From positions 1,331,681 to 1,395,680 of the forward strand of contig NZ_JANFMV010000001.1 of NCBI RefSeq assembly GCF_024385575.1: DNA of 64,000 nt, written 5' to 3'. Each line of letters starts with the position of its first letter. The first letter of the stretch is position 1. A program made the position numbers and the translations under genes. This stretch comes from Rhizobium sp. NRK18 (lineage in GTDB: Bacteria > Pseudomonadota > Alphaproteobacteria > Rhizobiales > Rhizobiaceae). The notes under the pieces were generated by a model. It was not told where the DNA came from. It made no database searches and saw only the letters and a program-made list of their open reading frames with translations. Of the stretch, positions 8,364-16,631 are shown one piece after another.

Positions 8364-8798
8364 TCATTCTTGCCGTTCCCCTTGAGAAGTCACCGTCGCG
8401 GGATGGAAACGCAAAGTGTCGCATCGCTCGAAAATCTTGCCTTCCAGAACGGCCAGGATGGTTTCCAGTACGGCGCGGCGTTCCTTCAAAACCTCATCAT
8501 TCCAGAAGCGCAGAACTGAGTAACCGTTGGCGTTCAGCCAGCCTGTCCGGATGTCGTCAACTTGGCTGTCGGCATGTTGCGCGCCATCAATCTCGACCAC
8601 CAAGCTCTCTTCGCGGCAGATGAAGTCCGCGATGTAAGGCCCCAGCGGGATCTGCCGTGAAAATTTGTATCCGCTCAACCTACGGCTTCGAAGATCGCTC
8701 CACAGACGATATTCCGGTTCCGTATCGTTTGCGCGCAGTATTCTGGCTCGTGCGGTTGCACCAGGCTTTCGAACCCACGCCTCGGACTTGGTGGCCAT
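8364..8798 (-). CDS. DUF559 family nuclease-like protein
   Basis: 144-aa protein of the DUF559 (Vsr/very-short-patch-like restriction endonuclease fold) family. It has the family core: a Leu/Trp/Arg stretch (EYRLWSDLRSRRLSGYKFSRQ), then IADFICREESLVVEIDGAQH with the acidic catalytic-type residues, then LRFWNDEVL. The start at 8798 has a GGGAGA ribosome site. An alternative ATG at 8831 overlaps the amidohydrolase stop (TGATG) and would add 11 residues. The biological role of DUF559 proteins is not established. Its place inside a pyrimidine operon may be accidental. Confidence 0.85.
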   Translation of the reverse strand: MATKSEAWVRKPGATARARILRANDTEPEYRLWSDLRSRRLSGYKFSRQIPLGPYIADFICREESLVVEIDGAQHADSQVDDIRTGWLNANGYSVLRFWNDEVLKERRAVLETILAVLEGKIFERCDTLRFHPATVTSQGERQE

Positions 8799-8830
8799 CC
8801 AAATTCTCCCACTTTCTCGTGGAGAAAGCA

Positions 8831-10084
8831 TCACTCCACAATCTCCGCGGCTTCCAGCACGGCGTGCAGCAGCACGTCGGCACCGGCGGTGGCCCATTCC
8901 TTGGAGATCTCCTCGGCCTCGTTGTGGCTGAGGCCGCCGACGCAGGGGCACATGACCATGGTGGCGGGTGCCACCTTGGCGGCCCAGCAGGCGTCGTGGC
9001 CGGCGCCAGAAATGAGGTTCATGTGGGAATAGCCGAGCCGTTCGGCGGCGTCGCGGACCATGGTGACCAGTTTCGGGTCGAAAGTCACCGGATCGAAATG
9101 GCCGACGGCCTCGACCGAGCAGCCGACGCCGAGATCCTCGCAGATCTTCGCCGCCTTCGCCTCGATCTTCGCGCGCATGCGGTCGAGCTTTTCCTGGCTC
9201 GGCGTGCGGATGTCGACGGTGAAGACGACCTTGCCGGGCAGGACGTTGCGGGAGTTCGGCGAGAAGAACATCTGGCCGACGCCGCCGACGGCGCCCGGCT
9301 GTTCGCTCATGGCGACGTCTTGGACCATTTCCAGGATGCGGGACATGGCGAGGCCGGCATTGACGCGCATGTTCATCGGCGTCGAGCCGGTATGGGCCTC
9401 CTTGCCGATCAGCGTGAATTCCAGCCACCAGAGGCCCTGACAGTGGGTGACCACGCCGATCTGCTTTTCCTCCGCCTCGAGGATCGGGCCTTGTTCGATG
9501 TGGTATTCGAAGTAGGCGTGCATCTTGCGGGCGCCGACTTCCTCGTCACCGACCCAGCCGATCCGCTTCAATTCGTCGCCGAACCTCTTGCCCTCTGGGT
9601 CCGTGCGGTTATAGGCGTAGTCTTGGGTGTGGACGCCGGCGAATACGCCGGAGGCGAGCATGGCCGGCGCAAAGCGGGCGCCTTCCTCGTTCGTCCAGTT
9701 GGTGACGACGATCGGATGCTTCGTCTTGATGTTGAGGTCGTTCATCGAACGGATGATTTCCAGCGCGCCGAGCACGCCGAGCACGCCGTCGAACTTGCCG
9801 CCGGTCGGCTGGGTGTCCAAATGGCTGCCGACATAGACGGGCAGGGCGTCCGGATCGGTGCCGGGCCGCGTCATGAACATGTTGCCCATCGTGTCGACGC
9901 CCATCGTCAGGCCGGCATCCTCGCACCAGGTCTGGAAGAGCTTGCGGCCTTCGGCGTCGGCATCCGTCAGCGTCTGGCGATTGTTGCCGCCGGCAATGCC
10001 GGGGCCGATCTTCGCCATCTCCATCAGCATGTCCCACAGGCGGTCGCCGTTGACGCGCATGTTTTCGCCGGGTGCTGCCACCAT
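8831..10084 (-). CDS. M20-family N-carbamoyl-beta-alanine/amino acid amidohydrolase (beta-ureidopropionase type)
   Basis: Zinc hydrolase of 417 aa that splits N-carbamoyl amino acids to the amino acid, CO2 and ammonia, the third step of reductive pyrimidine breakdown. Putative metal and catalytic residues are H88 (VGSHLDTQ), D99 (GGKFDG), E133/E134 (NEEGARF) and H195 (HIEQGP), with a C-terminal His in GLSHNEA. The start at ATG 10084 is set by GAGGAT upstream and by the family N-terminus. A longer in-frame extension lacks family character. A RutR-like box lies about 125 bp upstream. From sequence alone, allantoate or L-carbamoyl amino acids remain possible substrates. Confidence 0.9.
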   Translation of the reverse strand: MVAAPGENMRVNGDRLWDMLMEMAKIGPGIAGGNNRQTLTDADAEGRKLFQTWCEDAGLTMGVDTMGNMFMTRPGTDPDALPVYVGSHLDTQPTGGKFDGVLGVLGALEIIRSMNDLNIKTKHPIVVTNWTNEEGARFAPAMLASGVFAGVHTQDYAYNRTDPEGKRFGDELKRIGWVGDEEVGARKMHAYFEYHIEQGPILEAEEKQIGVVTHCQGLWWLEFTLIGKEAHTGSTPMNMRVNAGLAMSRILEMVQDVAMSEQPGAVGGVGQMFFSPNSRNVLPGKVVFTVDIRTPSQEKLDRMRAKIEAKAAKICEDLGVGCSVEAVGHFDPVTFDPKLVTMVRDAAERLGYSHMNLISGAGHDACWAAKVAPATMVMCPCVGGLSHNEAEEISKEWATAGADVLLHAVLEAAEIVE

Positions 10085-10206
10085 GATTTCATCCTCGCCA
10101 GTTTCGCCGGCGGTCTGCCGGTCTCGTTCCCTTTGTCGGTGCGGCGCTTGTTGTTTTTGTTCGCCGTCTGATACCAGTTGCCTTACGGGCAATTCTGTCT
10201 GATAAT

Positions 10207-10222
10207 TTGACCGATTGGTAAA
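10207..10222. promoter_or_regulatory. RutR-like operator in the amidohydrolase / rutR intergenic region
   Basis: TTGACCGATTGGTAAA matches the E. coli RutR consensus TTGACCA-NN-TGGTCAA at 12 of 14 defined positions. It lies in the divergent promoter region (10085-10369), 123 bp upstream of the amidohydrolase start and 148 bp upstream of rutR. The consensus is recalled, not searched. Confidence 0.65.
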
Positions 10223-10369
10223 CATTACAATTTCCGCGGCGCCACTCAAGACGGAAAAGCCAAAAAAGAGGGGACGCCGCGAAGATTTTGCATAGGTTTT
10301 CCGCATGCGCATTCTTGCGGCAGTTTTTGCCGCCGGTCATGCATTTTCCGGGTGAGGAGACAGGCGTAG

Positions 10370-11062
10370 ATGGTCAAGGCCAGGGCGGCGAAAACGCAGC
10401 GCAGGACCCGCATTCAGGAAGAGAAGGAGGAGGTGATCCTCCAGGCCGCGCTGGATGTCTTTTCCTCCTACGGGTTCAAGGGCGCGACGATCGACCAGAT
10501 CGCGGAGGTGGCCGAGATGTCGAAGCCGAACCTGCTCTACTATTTCCGCACCAAGGAGGCGATGCACCGGGCGCTGATCGACCGGGTGCTGCAGACCTGG
10601 CTTGAGCCGCTAAGGGCCTTCGATGCCGCCGGCAATCCGGAGACCGAGATCCGGTCCTATATCCGCCGCAAGCTGGAGATGGCGCGGGATTTTCCGCGCG
10701 AAAGCCGGCTTTTCGCCAATGAGGTGCTGCAGGGCGCACCGCATATCGAAGATGAACTGGCCGGTCCGCTGAAGGAGCTGGTCGACGACAAGGCGGCGGT
10801 GATCCGCGCCTGGGCCAAGGCCGGCAAGATCGCCAAGTGCGATCCCTATCACCTGATCTTCTCGATATGGGCGACCACCCAGCATTATGCCGACTTCGAC
10901 GTGCAGGTCAGGGCCGTGCTCGGCCAGAAGCTGTCCGGAGACGGCCGGTTCGAGGATGCCGCACGGTTCCTCGAGCAGCTCTATATCGAGGGTCTCAGGG
11001 TGAAGGCGCCAGACACTCCGATCGCGCGCGATCCGGGTGGACTTGCTTCCGAAGCGATCTGA
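10370..11062 (+). CDS. rutR: TetR-family pyrimidine-responsive regulator, RutR-like
   Basis: 230-aa TetR-type regulator. The N-terminal helix-turn-helix (about residues 20-65: ILQAALDVFSSYGFKGATID, then EMSKPNLLYYFRTKEAM) and the ligand domain (RESRLFANEVLQGAP, then HLIFSIWATTQHYADF) closely resemble RutR, which binds uracil or thymine and releases DNA. It is divergent from the amidohydrolase gene with a RutR-type box between them, and all pyrimidine catabolic genes lie within about 10 kb. A GAGGAG element precedes the ATG. Confidence 0.9.
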   Translation: MVKARAAKTQRRTRIQEEKEEVILQAALDVFSSYGFKGATIDQIAEVAEMSKPNLLYYFRTKEAMHRALIDRVLQTWLEPLRAFDAAGNPETEIRSYIRRKLEMARDFPRESRLFANEVLQGAPHIEDELAGPLKELVDDKAAVIRAWAKAGKIAKCDPYHLIFSIWATTQHYADFDVQVRAVLGQKLSGDGRFEDAARFLEQLYIEGLRVKAPDTPIARDPGGLASEAI

Positions 11063-11092
11063 TCAGGCCGGTGTCTCCGGCTGCGGTATCCG

Positions 11093-12037
11093 TCAATCCG
11101 GAAGCAGGCCGGTGACGATGAGGCCGCAGGCTGTCACCAGGGCGCCGGCGAAGACGGCCGGGCTCGCCCAGCCATGGCCGATCAGTCCTTCGAGAATGAT
11201 GATGAAGCTTGGCGTCAGGTAGTTGTAGGCGAGCACTTTCGGAGCCGGCAGGCGCATGGAGCCATACTGGATCAGCAGGAACGTGATCGCGGTTGTGACC
11301 ACCGACAGATAGGCGAGCGCTGTCCAGACGATCGGCGGCATGGCGGAGAAGTCGGTCTGGGCGATCTGCGGCGCGGCCGGAAACAGGAGGTAGATGCTGA
11401 CGGCGACGGAGAGCCAGAAGCCGATGACGGTCGGATGCTCGCGGCGATCGAGCTTGCGCAACAGCGGCACATAGGCCGCATGGCAGAGCACGCCGACGAA
11501 ATAGATCAGTTCGCCCCGGCCGACGTCGAAGCGCAGGATGGCCTGAACGTCGCCCCGGAAGATCACCCAGATGGCGCCGCTTGCGGCAATCAAAAGGCTC
11601 AGGAAGACGCCGGGGCGGGTGTGCTGTCTCAGGATGATGAAGGCAAAGACGGCGCTCGCGAGCGGCATCAGCGTGAAGACGGCGCCCGTCTGCACCGGGC
11701 TGGTGATCTCCAGCGCCAGGAACATGGTCAGCATGTAGGTGCCCATCAGCATGCCGTAGATGGCAAAGCGCCAGGGCTGCACCGGAATGGTCAGGCGCTG
11801 CCGGAAGATGAAGACCGCCATCGCCGCCATGACGAGAATGCTGATCACGTAGCGGATGAATTGCAGCTCTGCCGCCGGCATGTGCTGCGCTGCCATGCCG
11901 CCGAGCGAAAACGATCCGGCGACCAGCAGCGAGAAGGACAGCATCGCCAGATGCGCGCGCAGCTTCACCGCACCCGTGGCATGGGTGTTGTGGATCGACT
12001 TTGGCGGTTGAACATCCTGTTTCAAGGTTCTGTCCAT
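11093..12037 (-). CDS. EamA/DMT-family transporter
   Basis: 314-aa drug/metabolite-type transporter with about ten hydrophobic spans in two EamA halves. The start at ATG 12037 follows a hydrophilic N-terminal tail of about 25 residues. It converges with rutR (31-bp gap) and is divergent from the ion channel gene. The substrate is unknown. Members export amino acids, nucleobases or other small metabolites, so a link to pyrimidine products is possible but only suggested by position. Confidence 0.88.
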   Translation of the reverse strand: MDRTLKQDVQPPKSIHNTHATGAVKLRAHLAMLSFSLLVAGSFSLGGMAAQHMPAAELQFIRYVISILVMAAMAVFIFRQRLTIPVQPWRFAIYGMLMGTYMLTMFLALEITSPVQTGAVFTLMPLASAVFAFIILRQHTRPGVFLSLLIAASGAIWVIFRGDVQAILRFDVGRGELIYFVGVLCHAAYVPLLRKLDRREHPTVIGFWLSVAVSIYLLFPAAPQIAQTDFSAMPPIVWTALAYLSVVTTAITFLLIQYGSMRLPAPKVLAYNYLTPSFIIILEGLIGHGWASPAVFAGALVTACGLIVTGLLPD

Positions 12038-12117
12038 AGCTGTGAGGTTGAAATGTGCTTTAGCCGGAAAGGACCGGGTTGTCTTGCCGCAATCGTGCAA
12101 AACTGCCAAGCAGGGGC

Positions 12118-12912
12118 ATGAAAACAAACGGGGGTGGCACATTGCAGAGGCTGAAGGCGCGGATTTACGAACTTTACGAAGGCGACAGCGATGCCGCGCA
12201 CCGGTTCCGCTACGGCCTTCTCGGCATCGATTTCCTGACGATCCTTTTCCTTGTCGTCTCGACCTTCTATTACGGCTCGGCGCTGATGGAGGCGCTGGAT
12301 GTGGTCTTCGGCCTGTACCTCCTGGCCGACTATGCGGCGCGGCTCTGGATCGCGAAGAAGAAGCCGGCCTTCTTCATCCATCCCCTCAATCTTGCCGACC
12401 TTGTCGCCATGCTGTCGTTTCTGGCGCCCATTCTCGGCGAGAACTTCGCCTTCCTTCGCGGCCTGCGGGTTTTGAGATTGCTGCGCTCCTACCGGCTGCA
12501 GAACAAGCTCCGGCACGACTTTCCCTACTTCAAGCGCAACGAGGAGGTGATCCTCAGTGCCACCAACATGTTCATCTTCATCTTCGTCATGACCGAAGCG
12601 GTGTTCGTGACCCAGGTGGGCGTCAATCCGAACGTCCGGCATTTCCTCGATGCGATGTATTTCACCATCACGACGCTGACGACGACGGGGTTCGGCGACA
12701 TCACCCTGCAGGGCCAGACCGGACGGCTGCTGTCGATCCTGATCATGGTGTTCGGCGTGTCGCTGTTCCTGCGACTGGTGCAGACGATCTTCCGTCCATC
12801 GAAGGTGAAATATCCCTGTCCGCAATGCGGTCTGTCCCAGCATGAGCGCGACGCCGTGCACTGCAAGCATTGCGGCACCGTGCTGAACATTCCCAACGAG
12901 GGCGACGTCTGA
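12118..12912 (+). CDS. Voltage-sensor-type potassium channel with C-terminal zinc ribbon
   Basis: 264-aa ion channel with six predicted spans. S4 carries regularly spaced Arg (R114, R117, R120, R123, R126 in RGLRVLRLLRSYR). The pore helix and filter read TTTGFGD (188-194), close to the potassium-selective TVGYGD pattern but with F for Y. After S6 a short tail ends in a CxxC-x11-CxxC zinc-ribbon-like motif (C234, C237, C249, C252). Channels of this group in bacteria usually lack such a tail. It is divergent from the EamA gene and convergent with preA, sharing the 12922-12940 hairpin. Confidence 0.88.
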   Translation: MKTNGGGTLQRLKARIYELYEGDSDAAHRFRYGLLGIDFLTILFLVVSTFYYGSALMEALDVVFGLYLLADYAARLWIAKKKPAFFIHPLNLADLVAMLSFLAPILGENFAFLRGLRVLRLLRSYRLQNKLRHDFPYFKRNEEVILSATNMFIFIFVMTEAVFVTQVGVNPNVRHFLDAMYFTITTLTTTGFGDITLQGQTGRLLSILIMVFGVSLFLRLVQTIFRPSKVKYPCPQCGLSQHERDAVHCKHCGTVLNIPNEGDV

Positions 12913-12914
12913 AC

Positions 12915-12940
12915 AAAAAAACGCCCGGACGAACCGGGCG
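12915..12940 (-). terminator. Rho-independent terminator of preTA
   Basis: Stem CGCCCGG (12922-12928) / CCGGGCG (12934-12940) with a 5-nt loop. On the minus strand it is followed by a run of seven T (12915-12921). It lies 21 bp past the preA stop and also ends the converging channel gene. Confidence 0.85.
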
Positions 12941-12961
12941 CTTGGAGTTTGAGGAGGACAC

Positions 12962-14275
12962 TTATTCCGCCGCCTGCCTTGCCATCGGGTTGTTGGGATG
13001 GGTCGTCCAGTTGGCGTAGTTCGGGTCGACGGGCTTGCCGGTGCGCTCGTCCATCGCGCCGGCTGCGAGCGGCACCATGGTGATGCATCCCTCAACGGGA
13101 CAAACGTTGACGCAGAGGTTGCAGCCGACGCATTCGTCTTCCATGACCTCGAACTTTCGGGCGCCGTCGACGAGGGCCGTGATCGCCTGGTGCGAGGTAT
13201 CCTCGCAGGCGATGTGACAGCGACCGCACTTGATGCACTGGTCCTGATCGATGCGCGCCTTGGCGATGTAGTTGAGGTTGAGATACTGCCAGTCGGTCAC
13301 GTTTGGGACGGCGCGGCCGACGAGGTCGTCGAGCGTCGCGTAGCCTTTATCGTCCATCCAGTCGGACAGGCCGGTGATCATCTCTTCGACGATCTTGAAC
13401 CCGTAGGTCATCGCCGCCGTGCAGACTTGGACGGTACCGGAGCCGAGCGCCATGAATTCGGCCGCATCGCGCCAGGTGGTGATGCCGCCGATGCCGGAGA
13501 TCGGTAGGCCGTATGTTTCCGGATCGCGGGCGATCTCGGCGACCATGTTGAGCGCGATCGGCTTGACCGCCGGGCCGCAATAGCCGCCATGGGTACCCTT
13601 GCCGCCGACGGTGGGCGAGGGGGCCATGTTGTCGAGATCGACGGACACGATCGAGTTGATGGTGTTGATCAGCGAAACGGCGTCGGTGCCGCCTGCCTTT
13701 GCCGCACGGGCCGGCTTGCGGATATCCGTGATGTTCGGCGTCAGCTTGGTGATGACCGGCATGCGGGTGTACTGCTTGCACCAGCGCACGACCATCTCGA
13801 TATATTCCGGCACCTGACCAACTGCAGCACCCATGCCGCGCTCGGACATGCCGTGCGGACAGCCGAAGTTCAACTCGATGCCGTCGGCGCCGGTTTCCTC
13901 GACGAGCGGCAGGATCGCCTTCCACTCCTCCTCGACGCAGGGGACCATGATCGAGGCAACCAGCGCCCGGTCCGGCCATTTCATCTTGACCTCTTTCATC
14001 TCCCGCAGGTTCACGTATAGGTCCCGGTCGGTGATGAGTTCGATGTTGTTGAGGCCGAGAAGGCGGCGGTCGGCGCCCCAGATGGCGCCGTAGCGCGGGC
14101 CGTTGACGTTGACGACCGGAGGGCCTTCCGAGCCGAGCGTCTTCCAGACCACGCCGCCCCAGCCCGCCTTGAAGGCGCGCTCGACATTGTAGGCCTTGTC
14201 GGTCGGCGGCGCGGAGGCGAGCCAGAAGGGGTTCGGCGATTTGATGCCGACGAAGTTCGTGCGAAGATCAGCCAT
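12962..14275 (-). CDS. preA: NAD-dependent dihydropyrimidine dehydrogenase, subunit PreA
   Basis: 437-aa catalytic subunit that reduces uracil/thymine to the dihydropyrimidine. An FMN TIM barrel of the dihydroorotate dehydrogenase type covers residues 5-330 (SIMVPC, ELNFGCPHGMSERGMGAAVGQ, then GGITTWRDAAEF). Two 4Fe-4S clusters follow: C347, C350, C353, C357 and C382, C385, C388, C392. The residue aligning with the mammalian DPD active-site cysteine appears to be valine (GAAVGQ). From memory E. coli PreA also has valine there. It lies 17 bp downstream of preT. Confidence 0.95.
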   Translation of the reverse strand: MADLRTNFVGIKSPNPFWLASAPPTDKAYNVERAFKAGWGGVVWKTLGSEGPPVVNVNGPRYGAIWGADRRLLGLNNIELITDRDLYVNLREMKEVKMKWPDRALVASIMVPCVEEEWKAILPLVEETGADGIELNFGCPHGMSERGMGAAVGQVPEYIEMVVRWCKQYTRMPVITKLTPNITDIRKPARAAKAGGTDAVSLINTINSIVSVDLDNMAPSPTVGGKGTHGGYCGPAVKPIALNMVAEIARDPETYGLPISGIGGITTWRDAAEFMALGSGTVQVCTAAMTYGFKIVEEMITGLSDWMDDKGYATLDDLVGRAVPNVTDWQYLNLNYIAKARIDQDQCIKCGRCHIACEDTSHQAITALVDGARKFEVMEDECVGCNLCVNVCPVEGCITMVPLAAGAMDERTGKPVDPNYANWTTHPNNPMARQAAE

Positions 14276-14292
14276 TGTCCTGCTCCCTTCCT

Positions 14293-15654
14293 TCAAGCCA
14301 CGGCGCTGGCGCGGACGGTGCCGGCGGCCAGGGCCTTGTTGATCGATTCTGCTGCGTCGCGTCCCTGTGCGACCGAGGTCACGGTCAGGTCTTCGCCAAG
14401 CTTCACGCAGTCGCCGCCGGCCCACACGCCGGCAACGGAGGTGCGGCCTTCGCCGTCAATGGCGATGCGTCCGCTTTCGACCTTGAGGGCGCCGAGACCG
14501 GTCGCCTCGAAGGTCTGGCCAATGGCCTTGAAGATCTGGTCGCAGGCAATGACGCCGGTCTCGCCGGTGCCGGAGAGCCTGCCGTCCTTCAGTTCGGTGT
14601 ACTCGACTTCGATGCCGGCGACCTTGCCATCCCTGGCGATCACCGTCTTGGGCTGCAGCCAGTGGCGGATCATGACTCCCTTGGAGGCGGCCAAATCCTG
14701 TTCGAATTCGGACGCGTTCATGTTCTCCTTGCCGCGGCGGTAGCAGATGGTGACTTCCTCCGCGCCGAGCAGCTTGGCTTGGACGGCGGCGTCGATGGCG
14801 GTCATGCCGCCGCCGATGACGACGACGCGGCGGCCGACGGGCAGGGTGGAGAGGTCGGAGGACTGACGCAGTTCGGCGATGAACTCGACGGCGTCGGCGA
14901 CGCCGGCCGCCTGTTCGCCTTCGGCGCCGAGCGCGTTGACACCGGCAAGACCCATGCCGAGGAAGACGGCGTCATAATCAGAGGCAAGGTCAGAGAGCGA
15001 GAAGTCGCGGCCGAGCATCTGGCCGTTCCTGACTTCGATGCCGCCGATCGACAGCACGTAGTCGACTTCCTTCTGGGCGAAGCCGTTGGTCGATTTATAG
15101 CTGGCGATGCCGTATTCGTTCAGGCCGCCAGCCTTTTCCTTCGCCTCGTAGACGACGACGGAATGGCCGTGCATGGCGAGGCGATGGGCGCAGGCGAGAC
15201 CGGCGGGACCGGCGCCGACGACGGCGACCGTCTTACCGGTCGAGGCGGCGCGGGTGTAGAACTGTTTGCCTTCCGCCATTGCTGCATCGGTCGCATAGCG
15301 CTGCAGGCGGCCGATCTCGACCGGCTTCTCCTCGGCCGTGTTGCGCACACAGGCTTCCTCGCAGAGCGTTTCGGTGGGACAGACGCGGGCGCACATGCCG
15401 CCCAAGATGTTCTGATCGAAGATGGTCTTTGCCGCGCCGATCGCATTTCCGGTTCCGATCTGGCGGATGAACATCGGAATGTCGATCGAGGTGGGACAGG
15501 CCGTCATGCACGGCGCGTCGTAGCAGAAGTAGCAGCGGTCGGAGGCGACGAGCGCTTCATGCTTGTCGAGGCGCGGATGCAGGTCGGAAAAATTGGTCTC
15601 GTATTCGGCAGGCTGAAGCCTGCCGGCGGCTATGCCGGAATCCAGTCGTCCCAT
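14293..15654 (-). CDS. preT: NAD-dependent dihydropyrimidine dehydrogenase, subunit PreT
   Basis: 453-aa electron-input subunit that passes electrons from NAD(P)H through FAD and Fe-S clusters to PreA. The N-terminal GltD-like domain has two cysteine sets (C41, C44, C49, C53 and C88, C92, C98, C102). The FAD site is GAGPAG (147-152), followed by GGLNEYGI, and the NAD site is GGGMTAIDAA. The ATG at 15654 is preceded by GAGGGAA. The in-frame extension upstream to 15708 runs into promoter-like DNA. First gene of the preTA operon. Confidence 0.95.
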   Translation of the reverse strand: MGRLDSGIAAGRLQPAEYETNFSDLHPRLDKHEALVASDRCYFCYDAPCMTACPTSIDIPMFIRQIGTGNAIGAAKTIFDQNILGGMCARVCPTETLCEEACVRNTAEEKPVEIGRLQRYATDAAMAEGKQFYTRAASTGKTVAVVGAGPAGLACAHRLAMHGHSVVVYEAKEKAGGLNEYGIASYKSTNGFAQKEVDYVLSIGGIEVRNGQMLGRDFSLSDLASDYDAVFLGMGLAGVNALGAEGEQAAGVADAVEFIAELRQSSDLSTLPVGRRVVVIGGGMTAIDAAVQAKLLGAEEVTICYRRGKENMNASEFEQDLAASKGVMIRHWLQPKTVIARDGKVAGIEVEYTELKDGRLSGTGETGVIACDQIFKAIGQTFEATGLGALKVESGRIAIDGEGRTSVAGVWAGGDCVKLGEDLTVTSVAQGRDAAESINKALAAGTVRASAVA

Positions 15655-15711
15655 GAATGTTCCCTCTTTTTTGGTATGGCGACTGAGATAACGGTAACTC
15701 AGCTTCAAAAT

Positions 15712-15727
15712 TTTATCAAACGGTAAA
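15712..15727. promoter_or_regulatory. Weak RutR-like box upstream of preT
   Basis: TTTATCAAACGGTAAA is an imperfect palindrome (TTTAYC-N4-GGTAAA) sharing the GGTAAA half with the RutR-like box at 10207. It starts 58 bp upstream of the preT start codon. The match to the E. coli consensus is poorer (10 of 14), so this is a candidate only. Confidence 0.4.
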
Positions 15728-15750
15728 TATTTGCAGTGGTCATGGGTCTG

Positions 15751-15774
15751 TAAGCGAATGATTTGAATCGCTTA
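15751..15774. repeat. Inverted repeat TAAGCGA-N10-TCGCTTA
   Basis: Perfect 7-bp arms at 15751-15757 and 15768-15774 with centres 17 bp apart, placed between preT and the DUF2325 gene. This spacing suits a dimeric regulator. It does not resemble the RutR box. Confidence 0.5.
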
Positions 15775-15965
15775 TTCCCGTTCCCTGAACCGGAGTTGCA
15801 TGGTCTTCACAGTTTGATTCAGTGTTGGATTCATCCGGTCCCCCAAGGCTCAAAAACATGATTTTTCTAGTCATCTTTATTCTTGATTATAAAATTCATG
15901 TTTTATATGGTGCCGACATCAGAGGGGCTCTCAGCCCTGATGCCTGCAAGGAGGGAACTCGGCCA

Positions 15966-16364
15966 ATGGCGAAGAAGATCAAGAAGCGCGACCGGAGCAA
16001 TCAGCCACAGGCGCAAAATGAAATGTCTTCGACGGACCGCCAGGGGCTCGGCGGCCGTAGCTTCCTTTATGTCGGCGGCCGTGACTGTCAGGTTGCGCAT
16101 CTCAGGGAGCTCGCGGAGAGCTACGGTGCCGAACTGCTCCACCACGACGGCGGTCTGCGCGAGGCGGTGTCCCGGATCGATACGGTGCTGCCGTCTGTCG
16201 ACTGCGTCTTCTGCCCGGTCAACTGCATCAGCCATGACGCCTGCCTGCGGGTGAAAACCGGCTGCAAGAAATTCGGCAAGGCCTTCATTCCGCTTAGAAA
16301 CGGCTCCAAATCCAGTCTGGAACGGGCACTCGCCGACCTGCATGAACGGGACGGACTGCAGTGA
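15966..16364 (+). CDS. DUF2325 domain protein
   Basis: 132-aa cytoplasmic protein with a basic N-terminus (AKKIKKRDR) and a DUF2325 domain from about residue 33 (FLYVGGRDCQVAHLRELAESYGAELLHHDGG). Five cysteines cluster near the end of the domain (CVFCPVNCISHDACLRVKTGC), suggesting metal or redox chemistry. The start at ATG 15966 has AAGGAGGG about 10 bp upstream. A longer in-frame reading to 15822 runs through A/T-rich promoter DNA. Downstream are a HmuQ-like gene and a VOC gene in the same direction, so an iron or haem link is plausible but unproven. Confidence 0.85.
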   Translation: MAKKIKKRDRSNQPQAQNEMSSTDRQGLGGRSFLYVGGRDCQVAHLRELAESYGAELLHHDGGLREAVSRIDTVLPSVDCVFCPVNCISHDACLRVKTGCKKFGKAFIPLRNGSKSSLERALADLHERDGLQ

Positions 16365-16618
16365 TCCTCGACGATGGCGATAGGGTGGCGCTGATCGGCC
16401 TGCACAAGCTGATGCAGCTGGAAAACGGCGGATTTGTCGTGGAACTTCATCAGATTATCGAGGATGAAACAGCGCGCGGGGCGGCATTCTCGAATGTTTT
16501 ACCATTTCACCAGAAAAGGCAGTCTGCCGCACCAGGGGGAGTGCAATCAAATGTGGAGGTCGAGGGCCGCGTGATTGCGTTCGCGCGTTCCATTCGGCAG
16601 ATTGCCGGCATTAAATAG
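16361..16618 (+). CDS. Possible small hypothetical protein
   Basis: 85-codon frame starting at a GTG that overlaps the DUF2325 stop (GTGA). The first 40 or so codons have the G/C-rich third positions of a coding region (ILDDGDRVALIGLHKLMQL). The rest looks less like coding sequence. I do not recognise a family. It could be a translationally coupled small protein or a decayed end. Confidence 0.35.
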   Translation: MILDDGDRVALIGLHKLMQLENGGFVVELHQIIEDETARGAAFSNVLPFHQKRQSAAPGGVQSNVEVEGRVIAFARSIRQIAGIK

Positions 16619-16631
16619 GGGAGACACCGGC

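Larger units (their letters stand above)
15655..15965. other. Intergenic region upstream of preT and the DUF2325 gene
   Basis: No gene is seen. The region is A/T-rich at 15840-15910 and should hold the divergent promoters of preT (minus) and the DUF2325 gene (plus). Two palindromic candidates lie in it (15712-15727 and 15751-15774). A good AAGGAGGG ribosome site for the DUF2325 gene lies at its right end. Confidence 0.6.
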
